Below are positions 51,352 to 59,890 of a stretch of DNA of 64,000 bases, one piece after another (within the stretch, counting starts at the first letter, position 1; every line of letters begins with the position of its first letter). A program made the position numbers and the translations under genes. The notes beneath the pieces were generated by a model that made no database searches, was not told where the DNA came from, and saw only the letters and a list, made by a program, of their open reading frames with translations. This DNA comes from JAZGGS01 sp963764825 (lineage in GTDB: Bacteria; Bacteroidota; Ignavibacteria; Ignavibacteriales; Ignavibacteriaceae): positions 62,001-126,000 of the forward strand of contig CAVXUA010000003.1 of the NCBI GenBank assembly GCA_963764825.1. The letters run 5' to 3'.

Positions 51352-51888
51352 TTATCTACTAACATTGTTGCTGAAATGTAACCCAGGTACCTTAAGCCAC
51401 ATTCCGTCCAATCTCACATCCTCGGTTGTAACGATGAAACTACAAACCAAGTAAATCACATCATCTCTCCCCTGCACTCTGAAATATTTTATAAGAGATT
51501 GAGCTTGTCCCGGCTGAACATCGATTTTATTTGTTGATGTTTCTATAACAGTCCAGGTGGGAGTTCCTGGTAAGCGCGGATCAAATATTTCTGCATCAAT
51601 GACCAGTTTTAGTGAAACATAATATGATGAAGCTGATTTGATTGGATCGATCAGAATAAATCTATGTTCAAACTCGATCATTCCTTTTATTCCCAGGCAA
51701 CAATTAAGCGGGCGGCTGGGATCTGCAAGCATCCCATAAAGTTTTATAAAACCATGATGGAATGTGTCTTCCTGAAATCTATCCTTTTCTGCTAATTCGG
51801 ATACCAAAGGTTCTGTTAAAGAATTCTCCTGGCAACCAAGAGCAAATAAGATAAAACAAGAAATGAGAGTCAAAAATAATTTTTTCAT
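51352..51888 (-). CDS. Paralogous lipoprotein, copy 1 of array
   Basis: This is a 178-residue lipoprotein and the first gene of the array. The leader is FILFALGCQENSLTEPL with Cys19 as lipid site. The mature part retains GIKGMIEFEHRFILI, YYVSLKLVIDAEIF and IKYFRVQGRDDVIYLVCSF, the most divergent version of the block. A purine-rich AGGAGG site lies before its ATG. The promoter should lie in the 354 bases upstream, where three TGTAAC hexamers (51979-52047) are regularly spaced. The hybrid two-component gene lies just beyond, on the same strand, and is a likely regulator. Confidence 0.73.
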   Translation of the reverse strand: MKKLFLTLISCFILFALGCQENSLTEPLVSELAEKDRFQEDTFHHGFIKLYGMLADPSRPLNCCLGIKGMIEFEHRFILIDPIKSASSYYVSLKLVIDAEIFDPRLPGTPTWTVIETSTNKIDVQPGQAQSLIKYFRVQGRDDVIYLVCSFIVTTEDVRLDGMWLKVPGLHFSNNVSR

Positions 51889-52242
51889 TTTGCATTCCTC
51901 CTTTGTTTATAGATGAACCTTTCATTAAAAATCTCATCACCAATAAACGAAAGATGTGGTGGCACTGCATATTAAAGGTGTAACTAAAACATGCATCAAT
52001 ACATCAATTGCTTGAACTATTGTAACGCTGTGTTGCACCAATGTAACATGTGCTTAGATTGAGCTGTTTTTAAGGGGTGATTTCTTTTTCCGCAGAGAGA
52101 AGTTTTGTTGATATGTTGAAGCTTTTAAAAAGTAATTTGGGGTCAAAATCGGATCTTATTGTATTTAAAAAGCTAGACTATGATTGTTGGTGAGTTTATA
52201 ATGCGCAATAGATTATGAAATTATAATAAAAGCGAAAAAAAA
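51889..52242. other. 354-base leader of the lipoprotein array
   Basis: This is non-coding. It holds the candidate operator of three TGTAAC hexamers (51979-52047), an AT-rich stretch next to the array start, and no hairpin with a T-run. The end of the hybrid two-component gene and the start of the array are both on the minus strand, so the region is a leader rather than a divergent promoter pair. Confidence 0.5.
51979..52047. promoter_or_regulatory. Three TGTAAC direct repeats spaced 42 and 21 bases
   Basis: TGTAAC occurs at 51979-51984, 52021-52026 and 52042-52047, all in the same orientation. Start-to-start distances are 42 and 21, that is four and two helical turns, so all three face the same side of DNA. 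They lie 91 to 159 bases upstream of the first lipoprotein start. Direct repeats at two-turn spacing suit AraC-type DNA-binding domains such as that of the adjacent hybrid protein. Binding is inferred, not shown. Confidence 0.45.
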
Positions 52243-55200
52243 TCAATCAGCCAACTCACTTGGCGGGTGACCGTATTCTTCCTTAAAACATCTTGTGAAG
52301 TAAGCAGGACTTGAAAATCCTAAAGAATATGCAATTTCCGAAATTGTTGCTTCGTGTTTCCCTATCATTTCCTTTGCTTTAAATAACTTTACTGATCTTA
52401 TATAATGGCTGGCAGATTTTCCTGTTAGAGCTTTAAGCTTTCTGTGTATTTGCATTCTACTCATGCCAACCTCACTCCCAAAATCTTCTATACTAAAAGT
52501 TTCCTCCGAGATATGATTTTCAATAACCTCCAAAACTTTCTTCATAAACTTTTCATCCAAACCGCTTACCTTTTTTTCTTCCCCTTTTATTGTAACTATT
52601 TTGCCATGGCTGAATTTCTGCTGCAGTTTTCTCCGGAGATTTATTAAATTTTTAATTCTTATTTGCAGTTCTTTAGTATCAAATGGCTTTGTAAGATATG
52701 CATCTGCGCCTGTTTCCAAGCCTTCAAGTTTACTTTCCTGTTCTGATTTTGCTGTTAGTAAAATGACGGGGATATGGCTTGTACGTTCATCATTTTTTAG
52801 TTTTCTTGTCAGCTCGTTTCCGTCCATTTTCGGCATCATTATATCGCTTATTATCAGGTCGGGAATTATTTTTTCTGCTTTTCGTAAACCTTGTTCGCCA
52901 TTTGCTGCCTCTTCAATGTAATACTCGTTTTTTAGCGAATCTTTTATATATTCTCTTACATCTGTGTTATCTTCCACTACAAGTATTATAGTTTTATATT
53001 TAATAATATCCTCTGGTAATGGCTTATCGACTTGCATAGATGTTGATTCCCTGCCCTCTTCCTCTTCAACTAAAATTTTTATTTCTTCTAAGGGTTCATC
53101 TGCAACTAATATTTCTTCAGGCAAAAGGTGTTCTTTGCCCAATGGTAATGTAACAGTAACTTCAGTCCATTTTTTTTCTTCGCTCTCTACTTTTATAGAT
53201 CCAAGGTGCAGCTCCACCAGCTCTTTTGCTAGTGCAAGACCTAAACCTGTGCCCCCTCTCTCTCTAGTATGAGAACTGTCAACCTGGTAAAATCTATCGA
53301 ATAACTTCGGCAGCTCTTCTTGCGGTATTCCTATCCCGGCATCTTTTATTTTAATTTCCACAGAGTTATTGTCTGTTTCACTAACGCTTATTGTTATTTT
53401 ACTACCCCCGGGTGTAAACTTAAACGCGTTTGCCAATAGATTAGTAAATACCTTCTCCATTTTTTCTTTGTCAAAGTACAATTCAATTTCATCACTAGTA
53501 TTCTTAATTTTTAATACTATATCTTTTCTTTCTGCTAAAGACTCGAAGGACATAGCAATCCCTTTTACAAATGTTACTATGTTACTATATGATGTTTCGA
53601 GTTTAAGCCTTCCTGCTTCAAGCTTGGAAAGATCCAGCAATTGGTTGATAAGATTGAGCAAACGGTTTGCATTTCGTTTTATTGATCCTGCTTTCTTCTT
53701 GGTTTTTTCATCTAACGTTTCAGTGATAATGCTTTCGCTTGGTCCTAAAATTAAAGTTAGAGGAGTTCTAAACTCGTGAGATATATTTGCAAAAAAACGT
53801 GATTTCATATGGTCAACTTCTTCCAATTTTTCGGAATGTTCATGTTCTAATTCCAATTGATGTTTCAATCGCTGTCGCTTAAGATCATAAGTTCGTATAG
53901 AGATAAGTAAAAGGATAACAGAAAACCAATATAATGTATAAGCCCACCAGGTTGACCACCAGGGCGGGGTTATAATAATCCTTAAGGAAGCACCTGCTTC
54001 ATTCCAAACACCATCGTTGTTGGAACCTTTAACCTTGAAGGTGTATTCTCCAGGATCCAGGTTTGTGTAAGTTACAAATCTCCCGTTGGCATCTGTGTAA
54101 TTCCAATCCTTTTCAAAACCTTCCATTTTATAAGCATATTTGTTCTTCTCAGGAGCGTGAAAATCCAGTGCGGCAAATTCAAGCGATACAACATAATCAT
54201 CATAACTCAGCTCAATTTCTTTTGTTTCCGTAATGGATTTTTTTAAGATCGAGTGGTTATTGAATTCATCAAATCCTACCGGCACTGGCTTGTGAAACAA
54301 GTGAAAATCAGTTATAACAATCTTAGGAATTTGATCATTATCCTTAATGTTGTTTGGATGAAAAACGTTGAATCCATTATTTCCCCCAAAATACATTTCG
54401 CCGTTTCTACTTTTAAAAGGACCCATGTTAAATTCATCGCTTTGGAGACCATCATTTGCATCATAATTTCTGAATGTTTTAGCATCAGGATTAAACTTAG
54501 ATAATCCTTTGTTAGTGCTAATCCAAAGATTGCCCATATCATCTTCTAATATTCCATAAATAAAATCATTTGATAAACCATCTAGCTCAGTGTAATGTTT
54601 AAATTGATTCTCTTCTCTATTAAACTTGTTTAATCCCCCGCCAAATGTTCCTATCCAAAGTGTGCCTTTTTTATCTTCATATATTTTGGAAACATCATTA
54701 TTGCTAAGGCTGGCAAGTTTATCAGAAGAATGCAAATAACGGGTAAACGTATTCTTCTCTCTATTAAACTTATTCAGCCCGCCGCCGTAAGTTCCAATCC
54801 ACATCACACCACTTTTATCTTCAAACATTGCAAGCACTAATTCTTTACCCAGCCCAGCAGGATCATTGGGATCATAAGTATATCGGATAAACCGTTCAGT
54901 TTCTCTATCAAATTTATCTAATCCTCCACCCTTTGCACCTATCCAAATATCGCCCTTACGATCCGAAAAAACTTGATAGACTTGATTATTACTTAGGCTT
55001 GATGAGTCATCAGGATCATTAGTATATGAATAAAATTTATTTGATCTCCTATCAAATTTGTTTATTCCGCCCCCGTCCGTTCCAATCCACAACATACCAA
55101 ATTCATCATCGCAAATTGAATTAATCGAGTTGCTGCTTATACTAAAAGGATTATTTGGATCATGAGTAAAATGTGTAAAGCCCTTACCCTTTCCATCAAA

Positions 55201-56478
55201 CCTGTTCAATCCACCGTTAATAGTACCAATCCAGGTAACACCAAGCTTGTCTTCAAATATTACAGAAACCTGGTTATCGCTCAAGCTCCTTGGATCACCT
55301 GAAATATATTTGTACGTAATAATATTTTTGCGTTTGTAATAATTATTTAATCCTCCCCAGGTACCAAACCAAAGAATACCACAATCATCCTGGCATATAG
55401 AAAATATTCCATTATCATTTATACTTGTTGGATTATTAGGATCATAAGTGTAATGAGCAAATTTTTCCTTTGCTCTATTAAATCTGTTTAAACCACTGTA
55501 GTAGGTTCCAAACCAGAGTTCACCTGAATTGTCCTCATATATTGAAAATACTATGTTGCCGCTTATACTTGAGACTTCCTGGGGGTCGTTAATGAAGTGT
55601 GTGAATTTTTCATTTTCCCGATCATACTTATTTAAGCCCCCTCCATAAGTTCCTATCCAAAGAATGCCAAAGTTATCCTCATAAATTGATATCACCTTGT
55701 TGTTGCTCAAACTAGCTGGATCATTCGGGTTGTGTACGTAACGAATAAACTTAGGAGAAAATTTATCATTATTAATAACAGATGAATCACTTTCGCGGGT
55801 TGTTTCTTGTTTGTTGTATAGTTGGAGTTTATTTAATCCTCCAGATGTTCCAATCCAAAGTATACTGGATTCGTCTTCACAGATTGAATTAATTGCGTTA
55901 TTGCTTATACTTGTAGTGTCATCGGGAATATGAGTGTAGTGAGTAAATTGCTTATTATTTCTGTTAAATTTATTTAATCCTTCGCCCGTTCCAATCCATA
56001 AATTTCCTAAATTATCCTCACAAATTGCGTTTACTTCGTTATGGCTTAAACTATTCGGATTGGTTGAATCATGCTTAAAGTGTGTAAATTTTTCTGCTTC
56101 TCTATCAAATTTATTCACCCCCCCTCCCCGAGTACCAATCCAAATGGTTCCTCCCTTATCTTCATACAACGAACGTATACAGTTATCACTTATGCTACTA
56201 CTATCGCCAATAATATTTTTGTAGACTATAAACTTATAACCATCGTATCTATTCAGCCCATCAACTGTTCCAATCCACAAAAACCCCCTGCTATCCAAAA
56301 GAGTGGATAATATAGAAATTGCGGAAAGACCTTGTTCACCAGTTAAGCTCTCAAACTGAATTTCCTCAGTCTGTGCCTTAAATGAGAAGCTAAAGAGAAT
56401 AACGAAACAGATTATTTTAAAGTAACCACCCAAAAAGATTTTCTCCAAATCAACAAGTTGGCTAGTTTTTTTAACCAA
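52243..56478 (-). CDS. Hybrid two-component system protein (propeller sensor, kinase, receiver, AraC output)
   Basis: This 1411-residue protein combines sensor, kinase and regulator. A signal or anchor helix (about 17-36) precedes fourteen Reg_prop units (LWIGT-GGLNKF type; about 45-715), which should form two seven-bladed propellers in the periplasm. A Y_Y_Y domain (about 755-825) and a membrane helix (about 838-858) follow, then HisKA with His901 in ISHEFRTPL, an ATPase domain (DAGIGIP, GTGLGLAL), a receiver (about 1140-1260, Asp in IISDIMMPKMDG, KPFD) and an AraC-type double helix-turn-helix (about 1310-1408, EVGMSRMQIHRKL, YSLGFSSPAYFTRCF). Such proteins in Bacteroidota sense carbohydrate fragments and activate a neighbouring locus; here that locus would be the lipoprotein array, not a SusC/D pair. 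Confidence 0.97.
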   Translation of the reverse strand: MVKKTSQLVDLEKIFLGGYFKIICFVILFSFSFKAQTEEIQFESLTGEQGLSAISILSTLLDSRGFLWIGTVDGLNRYDGYKFIVYKNIIGDSSSISDNCIRSLYEDKGGTIWIGTRGGGVNKFDREAEKFTHFKHDSTNPNSLSHNEVNAICEDNLGNLWIGTGEGLNKFNRNNKQFTHYTHIPDDTTSISNNAINSICEDESSILWIGTSGGLNKLQLYNKQETTRESDSSVINNDKFSPKFIRYVHNPNDPASLSNNKVISIYEDNFGILWIGTYGGGLNKYDRENEKFTHFINDPQEVSSISGNIVFSIYEDNSGELWFGTYYSGLNRFNRAKEKFAHYTYDPNNPTSINDNGIFSICQDDCGILWFGTWGGLNNYYKRKNIITYKYISGDPRSLSDNQVSVIFEDKLGVTWIGTINGGLNRFDGKGKGFTHFTHDPNNPFSISSNSINSICDDEFGMLWIGTDGGGINKFDRRSNKFYSYTNDPDDSSSLSNNQVYQVFSDRKGDIWIGAKGGGLDKFDRETERFIRYTYDPNDPAGLGKELVLAMFEDKSGVMWIGTYGGGLNKFNREKNTFTRYLHSSDKLASLSNNDVSKIYEDKKGTLWIGTFGGGLNKFNREENQFKHYTELDGLSNDFIYGILEDDMGNLWISTNKGLSKFNPDAKTFRNYDANDGLQSDEFNMGPFKSRNGEMYFGGNNGFNVFHPNNIKDNDQIPKIVITDFHLFHKPVPVGFDEFNNHSILKKSITETKEIELSYDDYVVSLEFAALDFHAPEKNKYAYKMEGFEKDWNYTDANGRFVTYTNLDPGEYTFKVKGSNNDGVWNEAGASLRIIITPPWWSTWWAYTLYWFSVILLLISIRTYDLKRQRLKHQLELEHEHSEKLEEVDHMKSRFFANISHEFRTPLTLILGPSESIITETLDEKTKKKAGSIKRNANRLLNLINQLLDLSKLEAGRLKLETSYSNIVTFVKGIAMSFESLAERKDIVLKIKNTSDEIELYFDKEKMEKVFTNLLANAFKFTPGGSKITISVSETDNNSVEIKIKDAGIGIPQEELPKLFDRFYQVDSSHTRERGGTGLGLALAKELVELHLGSIKVESEEKKWTEVTVTLPLGKEHLLPEEILVADEPLEEIKILVEEEEGRESTSMQVDKPLPEDIIKYKTIILVVEDNTDVREYIKDSLKNEYYIEEAANGEQGLRKAEKIIPDLIISDIMMPKMDGNELTRKLKNDERTSHIPVILLTAKSEQESKLEGLETGADAYLTKPFDTKELQIRIKNLINLRRKLQQKFSHGKIVTIKGEEKKVSGLDEKFMKKVLEVIENHISEETFSIEDFGSEVGMSRMQIHRKLKALTGKSASHYIRSVKLFKAKEMIGKHEATISEIAYSLGFSSPAYFTRCFKEEYGHPPSELAD

Positions 56479-56635
56479 TTAAATTTATCAATAGTCGGAA
56501 GACCGGGAAAATAACTGAACCCTGCCTTCAGATTTAAATTATGGACCTATCTAGTCGTTTCTACGCTAATTAACTTTTTAATTTAACTGAATTTCCTTGC
56601 TTGTGAAATCTAAAGACTTCTGATAAATAAATAAA

Positions 56636-57016
56636 TTACTCATGAGCATGAATAATTATTCTCGGCGGTGCATCCGGCCATTCATCATTACCATAGGAGT
56701 AAACATAATAATATATTGTTTTAGTATACTTTTGTTTAAGGACATTATATGCAGAACTCGGAGTAGATTCAGTTACTCTTATGTCTATAGTATCAGCATC
56801 AATATTAAAGAATTCATTAGCATGGTAAATTAAAATTGCAAAATCCCCGCCATTTGATACAAACATTAAAGATTCGCCATAGGATAATGTTGGTGCAGGT
56901 TCAAGACCTAAATTATCCTGATCTTCATTTAAATATACAGTGTCCACTTGTGCAACTATCAATCCTGCAGAAGCGAAAAAAAAGATTAAACATACTTTTA
57001 AAAAGATCGATTTCAT
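56636..57016 (-). CDS. Small secreted protein, unknown
   Basis: This exported protein of about 126 residues has a typical signal peptide (MKSIFLKVCLIFFFASAGLIVAQ, cleaved after AQ). The mature part is beta-rich and acidic (VDTVYLNEDQDNLGLEPAP), contains one His near the C-terminus (IIIHAHE) and no Cys. It could adopt a cupredoxin- or Ig-like fold, but no copper ligand set is complete. The ATG at 57016 with GGAGG eight bases upstream is chosen over a frame extension to 57028. It lies upstream of the hybrid two-component gene on the same strand, 157 bases away, and may be transcribed with it. I do not recognise the family. Confidence 0.6.
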   Translation of the reverse strand: MKSIFLKVCLIFFFASAGLIVAQVDTVYLNEDQDNLGLEPAPTLSYGESLMFVSNGGDFAILIYHANEFFNIDADTIDIRVTESTPSSAYNVLKQKYTKTIYYYVYSYGNDEWPDAPPRIIIHAHE

Positions 57017-57425
57017 GTTTGCCTCCATGTTGTTTATTTATAATTAATTAGCCGGTTAATAACCAACATCCGGCGCAGCGTAATTTCTTCTAACAGCAAA
57101 AGACATTATTAGGGAAATATTTTCTTATACAAAATATTACACTGGAGTAAATCAATATTATTTTATAAGATGTAGGCCATACGGCTTTGCCCGGAAGTCT
57201 TGAGGATGAGTGATACTAAAATTGCTAATCTATTTTATTAGAAGCAAGAAAAATAAGCTTTGTATTCAGCTACTGTTGTTAATCAGCAAATTGAGACAAA
57301 AATCTTGTGCGGTTAATATTTTCTTTAATTGAATAACAAAAAGATTCGTTTTAGAAACCGAATTACACTGCAAAAGAACATCTTATTTCCGTAAATTTAC
57401 CATTCAAAAAAAATCTTCTTTCAAT
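57017..57425. other. 409-base divergent promoter region between secreted protein and hemG
   Basis: There is no coding sequence. It should contain a minus-strand promoter for the secreted protein and a plus-strand promoter for hemG. GCCGG (57051-57055) and CCGGC (57070-57074) form a short stem, without a T-run. No consensus regulator site stands out, and no TGTAAC hexamer is found here. Confidence 0.4.
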
Positions 57426-58805
57426 ATGAAAAACAGCGAAAAAGTAGTTGTTATAGGTGCCGGAATTTCCGGATTAACTGCTGCACACATTCTTAACAAA
57501 GTTGGTTACGATGTAACCGTCCTGGAAAAGGATGATGTGGTTGGCGGCTCAATTGAAACTGTTGTAGAAAACGGACAGCTTTTTGACCGGGGACCAAACA
57601 GTGCGCTGGAAACGACACCAATCATTGCTCAACTTGTTGAAGAACTTAACCTTAAAAACCAGTTTGTTTATGCTAATAAAGAAGGAAATAAAAGATACAT
57701 TTTAAGAGATGGTGAACTGCACGCACTCCCAATGTCTCCCCCGGCATTTATAAAAACAAAGCTGTTTTCCGGCAAAGCAAAACTAAGATTAATGAAAGAA
57801 CCGTTTATCGGAAGATCAACTGACGGTTATTACCAGAGCATAGCTGAATTTGTTACAAGACGGCTTGGAAGTGAGTTTCTTGATTATGCAATCAATCCAT
57901 TTGTTGCAGGTGTTTATGCAGGTAACCCGGAAGACCTGAGTGTAAAATCCGCTTTTCCAAAACTTTATGCTCTGGAAGAAGAGTACGGAGGACTGATTGT
58001 TGGTACTATAAGAAGCATTCGTAAAAGGAAAAAGAGAAAAGAGCAATCTAAACAAAGCGCAAAGATGTTATCTTTTAAAGATGGTATGCAAATTCTCCCT
58101 AAAGCAATTGCAAAAAATCTTGGAAGACATGTTAAATTAAATGCCGATGTGGTTTCAATAAGAAAAACCGGTGATGGAAACTACGGGGTAACTTATAGAG
58201 ATGGCAAACAAACTCTTACTTCCTTGGCAGATATAGTTTTATCAACTGTTCCTGCATTTAAAGCTGGCGATTTGTTCGGTGATTTTGATGAAAAGTTTAA
58301 AGTGCATTGTGCCGATATTTACTACCCACCGGTTTTGGTTATTTATCTTGCTTACAATAAAAAGGATGTTGGTCAGCCGCTGGATGGGTTCGGATTTCTT
58401 GTTCCTTCAAAAGAAGGGAAATCTTTCCTTGGCGCAATCTGGAGTTCGGTTATTTTTCCAAACAGATCAAATGAAGAAAGTGCGGCATTTACACTTTTTG
58501 TTGGCGGATCAAGAGATCCTGGTTTTGCTGATGATAATGAAGAAGCAGTTATAAAAAGAGTACGAAATGAATTTGAAGAAATAATGAAAATTAAAAGCAA
58601 ACCGGTTTACACATCAACACGATTCTGGGAAAAAGCCATACCGCAATACAAACTTGGCTATGTAGAGCATGAAAATTATTTCGATCATTTTGAAAAAGAA
58701 AATAAAGGTATAATAATAAGTGGTAACTTCCGTGGCGGAATCTCTGTTGGGGATTGCATCAAGAATGCGGAATTAGTTATTCAAAAAATTAAAAATTTAC
58801 AGTGA
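57426..58805 (+). CDS. hemG: Protoporphyrinogen oxidase, FAD type (HemY-like)
   Basis: This 459-residue flavoenzyme oxidises protoporphyrinogen IX to protoporphyrin IX (HemY-type; some relatives act on coproporphyrinogen). The N-terminal dinucleotide site VVVIGAGISGLTAAH is clear, with GGSIETV and the family segment FDRGPNSALETTP. The body has QYKLGYVEHENYF and ISGNFRGGISVGDCIKNAE at the C-terminus, the usual FAD-contact end. Oxygen is the acceptor in characterised HemY enzymes, which contrasts with the oxygen-independent HemN upstream. It lies 64 bases before hemB on the same strand, the right arm of the split heme locus. A stretch of basic residues near 200-215 is unusually Lys-rich. Confidence 0.93.
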   Translation: MKNSEKVVVIGAGISGLTAAHILNKVGYDVTVLEKDDVVGGSIETVVENGQLFDRGPNSALETTPIIAQLVEELNLKNQFVYANKEGNKRYILRDGELHALPMSPPAFIKTKLFSGKAKLRLMKEPFIGRSTDGYYQSIAEFVTRRLGSEFLDYAINPFVAGVYAGNPEDLSVKSAFPKLYALEEEYGGLIVGTIRSIRKRKKRKEQSKQSAKMLSFKDGMQILPKAIAKNLGRHVKLNADVVSIRKTGDGNYGVTYRDGKQTLTSLADIVLSTVPAFKAGDLFGDFDEKFKVHCADIYYPPVLVIYLAYNKKDVGQPLDGFGFLVPSKEGKSFLGAIWSSVIFPNRSNEESAAFTLFVGGSRDPGFADDNEEAVIKRVRNEFEEIMKIKSKPVYTSTRFWEKAIPQYKLGYVEHENYFDHFEKENKGIIISGNFRGGISVGDCIKNAELVIQKIKNLQ

Positions 58806-58810
58806 GCTTC

Positions 58811-58843
58811 GCGTCCTTGCGTTGAATGTAACCGCCAAGACGC
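58811..58843. repeat. Imperfect inverted repeat between hemG and hemB
   Basis: GCGTCCTTGCGTT (58811-58823) is nearly the reverse complement of AACCGCCAAGACGC (58830-58843), with a short centre. The wording, a GCGTCCTTGCG/CGCCAAGACGC pair, resembles small intergenic repeats found in several phyla. It stands in an otherwise AT-rich spacer and has clearly higher G+C. Confidence 0.45.
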
Positions 58844-58869
58844 TGATTAGCAAAGAATAAGGAGTAAAA

Positions 58870-59856
58870 ATGGAAAACAAATATAACTTTAAACGATTTA
58901 GAAGACTGCGTTACAATCCAATTGTAAGAGATATGATTAGAGAAACTGAACTTACAAAGAACGACCTGATCTATCCATTGTTTGTAGTGCCGGGAAAAAA
59001 TGTTAAGAATCCTGTAAAATCTATGCCTGGAGTATTCCAGCTATCTATTGATAAACTTGTTGAAGAATGTAAAGAAGTGAGGGATCTTGGCATTCCTGCT
59101 GTTATACTATTTGGAATACCGGAACATAAAGATGAAAAAGGCTCGGAAGCTTATGCGCCGGATGGAATTATCCAACGTTCAATCGGGGCTATTAAACAAG
59201 AAGTAAACGATTTGCTTATTATTACTGATGTTTGTTTATGCGAGTACACTTCACACGGGCATTGCGGATTATTAGATGGTGAAGAAATCTTAAATGATGA
59301 AACAATTACTCTCCTTGCAAAGGAAGCTGTATCGCATGTTGAGGCAGGTGCAGATATGGTTGCCCCTTCAGATATGATGGACGGCAGAGTGTTTGCAATC
59401 CGCAAAGCATTAGATTATAAAGGATTTACAAAAATTCCGATAATGAGTTATGCAGCAAAATATTCTTCGGGATATTATGGTCCTTTCAGAGATGCCGCTG
59501 AATCAACTCCTGCTTTTGGTGATAGAAGATCTCACCAGATGGATATTGGAAATATTAATGAAGCGATAAGAGAAGTTGAAGCAGATATTGAAGAAGGTGC
59601 TGATATCGTAATGGTTAAACCTGCAGGACCTTATCTTGATGTCATCAGAGAAGTTAAACAACGATTCAAAATGCCTACTGCGGCTTACCAGGTTAGCGGA
59701 GAGTTTGCAATGATTAAAGCTGCCGGGCAGAACGATTGGATTGATGAAGAGCGTGTAATGATCGAATCGTTGGTTTCAATAAAACGTGCCGGTGCCGATA
59801 TGATACTAACATACTTCGCTAAAGATGTTGCAAAATGGATTTCAGCCAAAGGCTGA
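58870..59856 (+). CDS. hemB: Delta-aminolevulinic acid dehydratase (porphobilinogen synthase)
   Basis: This 328-residue enzyme condenses two aminolevulinate molecules into porphobilinogen. Three cysteines in VCLCEYTSHGHCG mark the zinc-dependent type. The two Schiff-base lysines are in SYAAKYSSGYYGPF and VMVKPAGPYLD. PIMSYAAKY and YQVSGEFAMI are also typical, and length is standard. A ribosome site AAGGAG lies before the ATG. It follows hemG by 64 bases. Its last codons form a triloop hairpin that includes the stop codon. Confidence 0.97.
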   Translation: MENKYNFKRFRRLRYNPIVRDMIRETELTKNDLIYPLFVVPGKNVKNPVKSMPGVFQLSIDKLVEECKEVRDLGIPAVILFGIPEHKDEKGSEAYAPDGIIQRSIGAIKQEVNDLLIITDVCLCEYTSHGHCGLLDGEEILNDETITLLAKEAVSHVEAGADMVAPSDMMDGRVFAIRKALDYKGFTKIPIMSYAAKYSSGYYGPFRDAAESTPAFGDRRSHQMDIGNINEAIREVEADIEEGADIVMVKPAGPYLDVIREVKQRFKMPTAAYQVSGEFAMIKAAGQNDWIDEERVMIESLVSIKRAGADMILTYFAKDVAKWISAKG

Positions 59857-59871
59857 TGAGCCTCCGGCTCA
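59842..59871. repeat. Back-to-back twin triloop hairpins at the hemB stop
   Basis: TCAGCC-AAA-GGCTGA (59842-59856) and TGAGCC-TCC-GGCTCA (59857-59871) are two perfect 6-pair hairpins without a gap. The first ends exactly with the hemB stop codon. The two arms differ by one base, so the pair looks like a duplicated unit. No T-run follows. Confidence 0.5.
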
Positions 59872-59890
59872 GAAAATAACAAAGAATAAA

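Noticed and set aside
49408..57425. Mobile element as the cause of the block inside the heme locus
   Set aside because: No transposase, integrase, terminal repeat or target duplication could be recognised at either edge.
59825..59890. Longer N-terminus of the GT9 protein overlapping hemB
   Set aside because: The extra residues (including KADEPPAQKITK) are translated from the hairpin repeats and hemB end; the conserved domain starts at ATG 59891.
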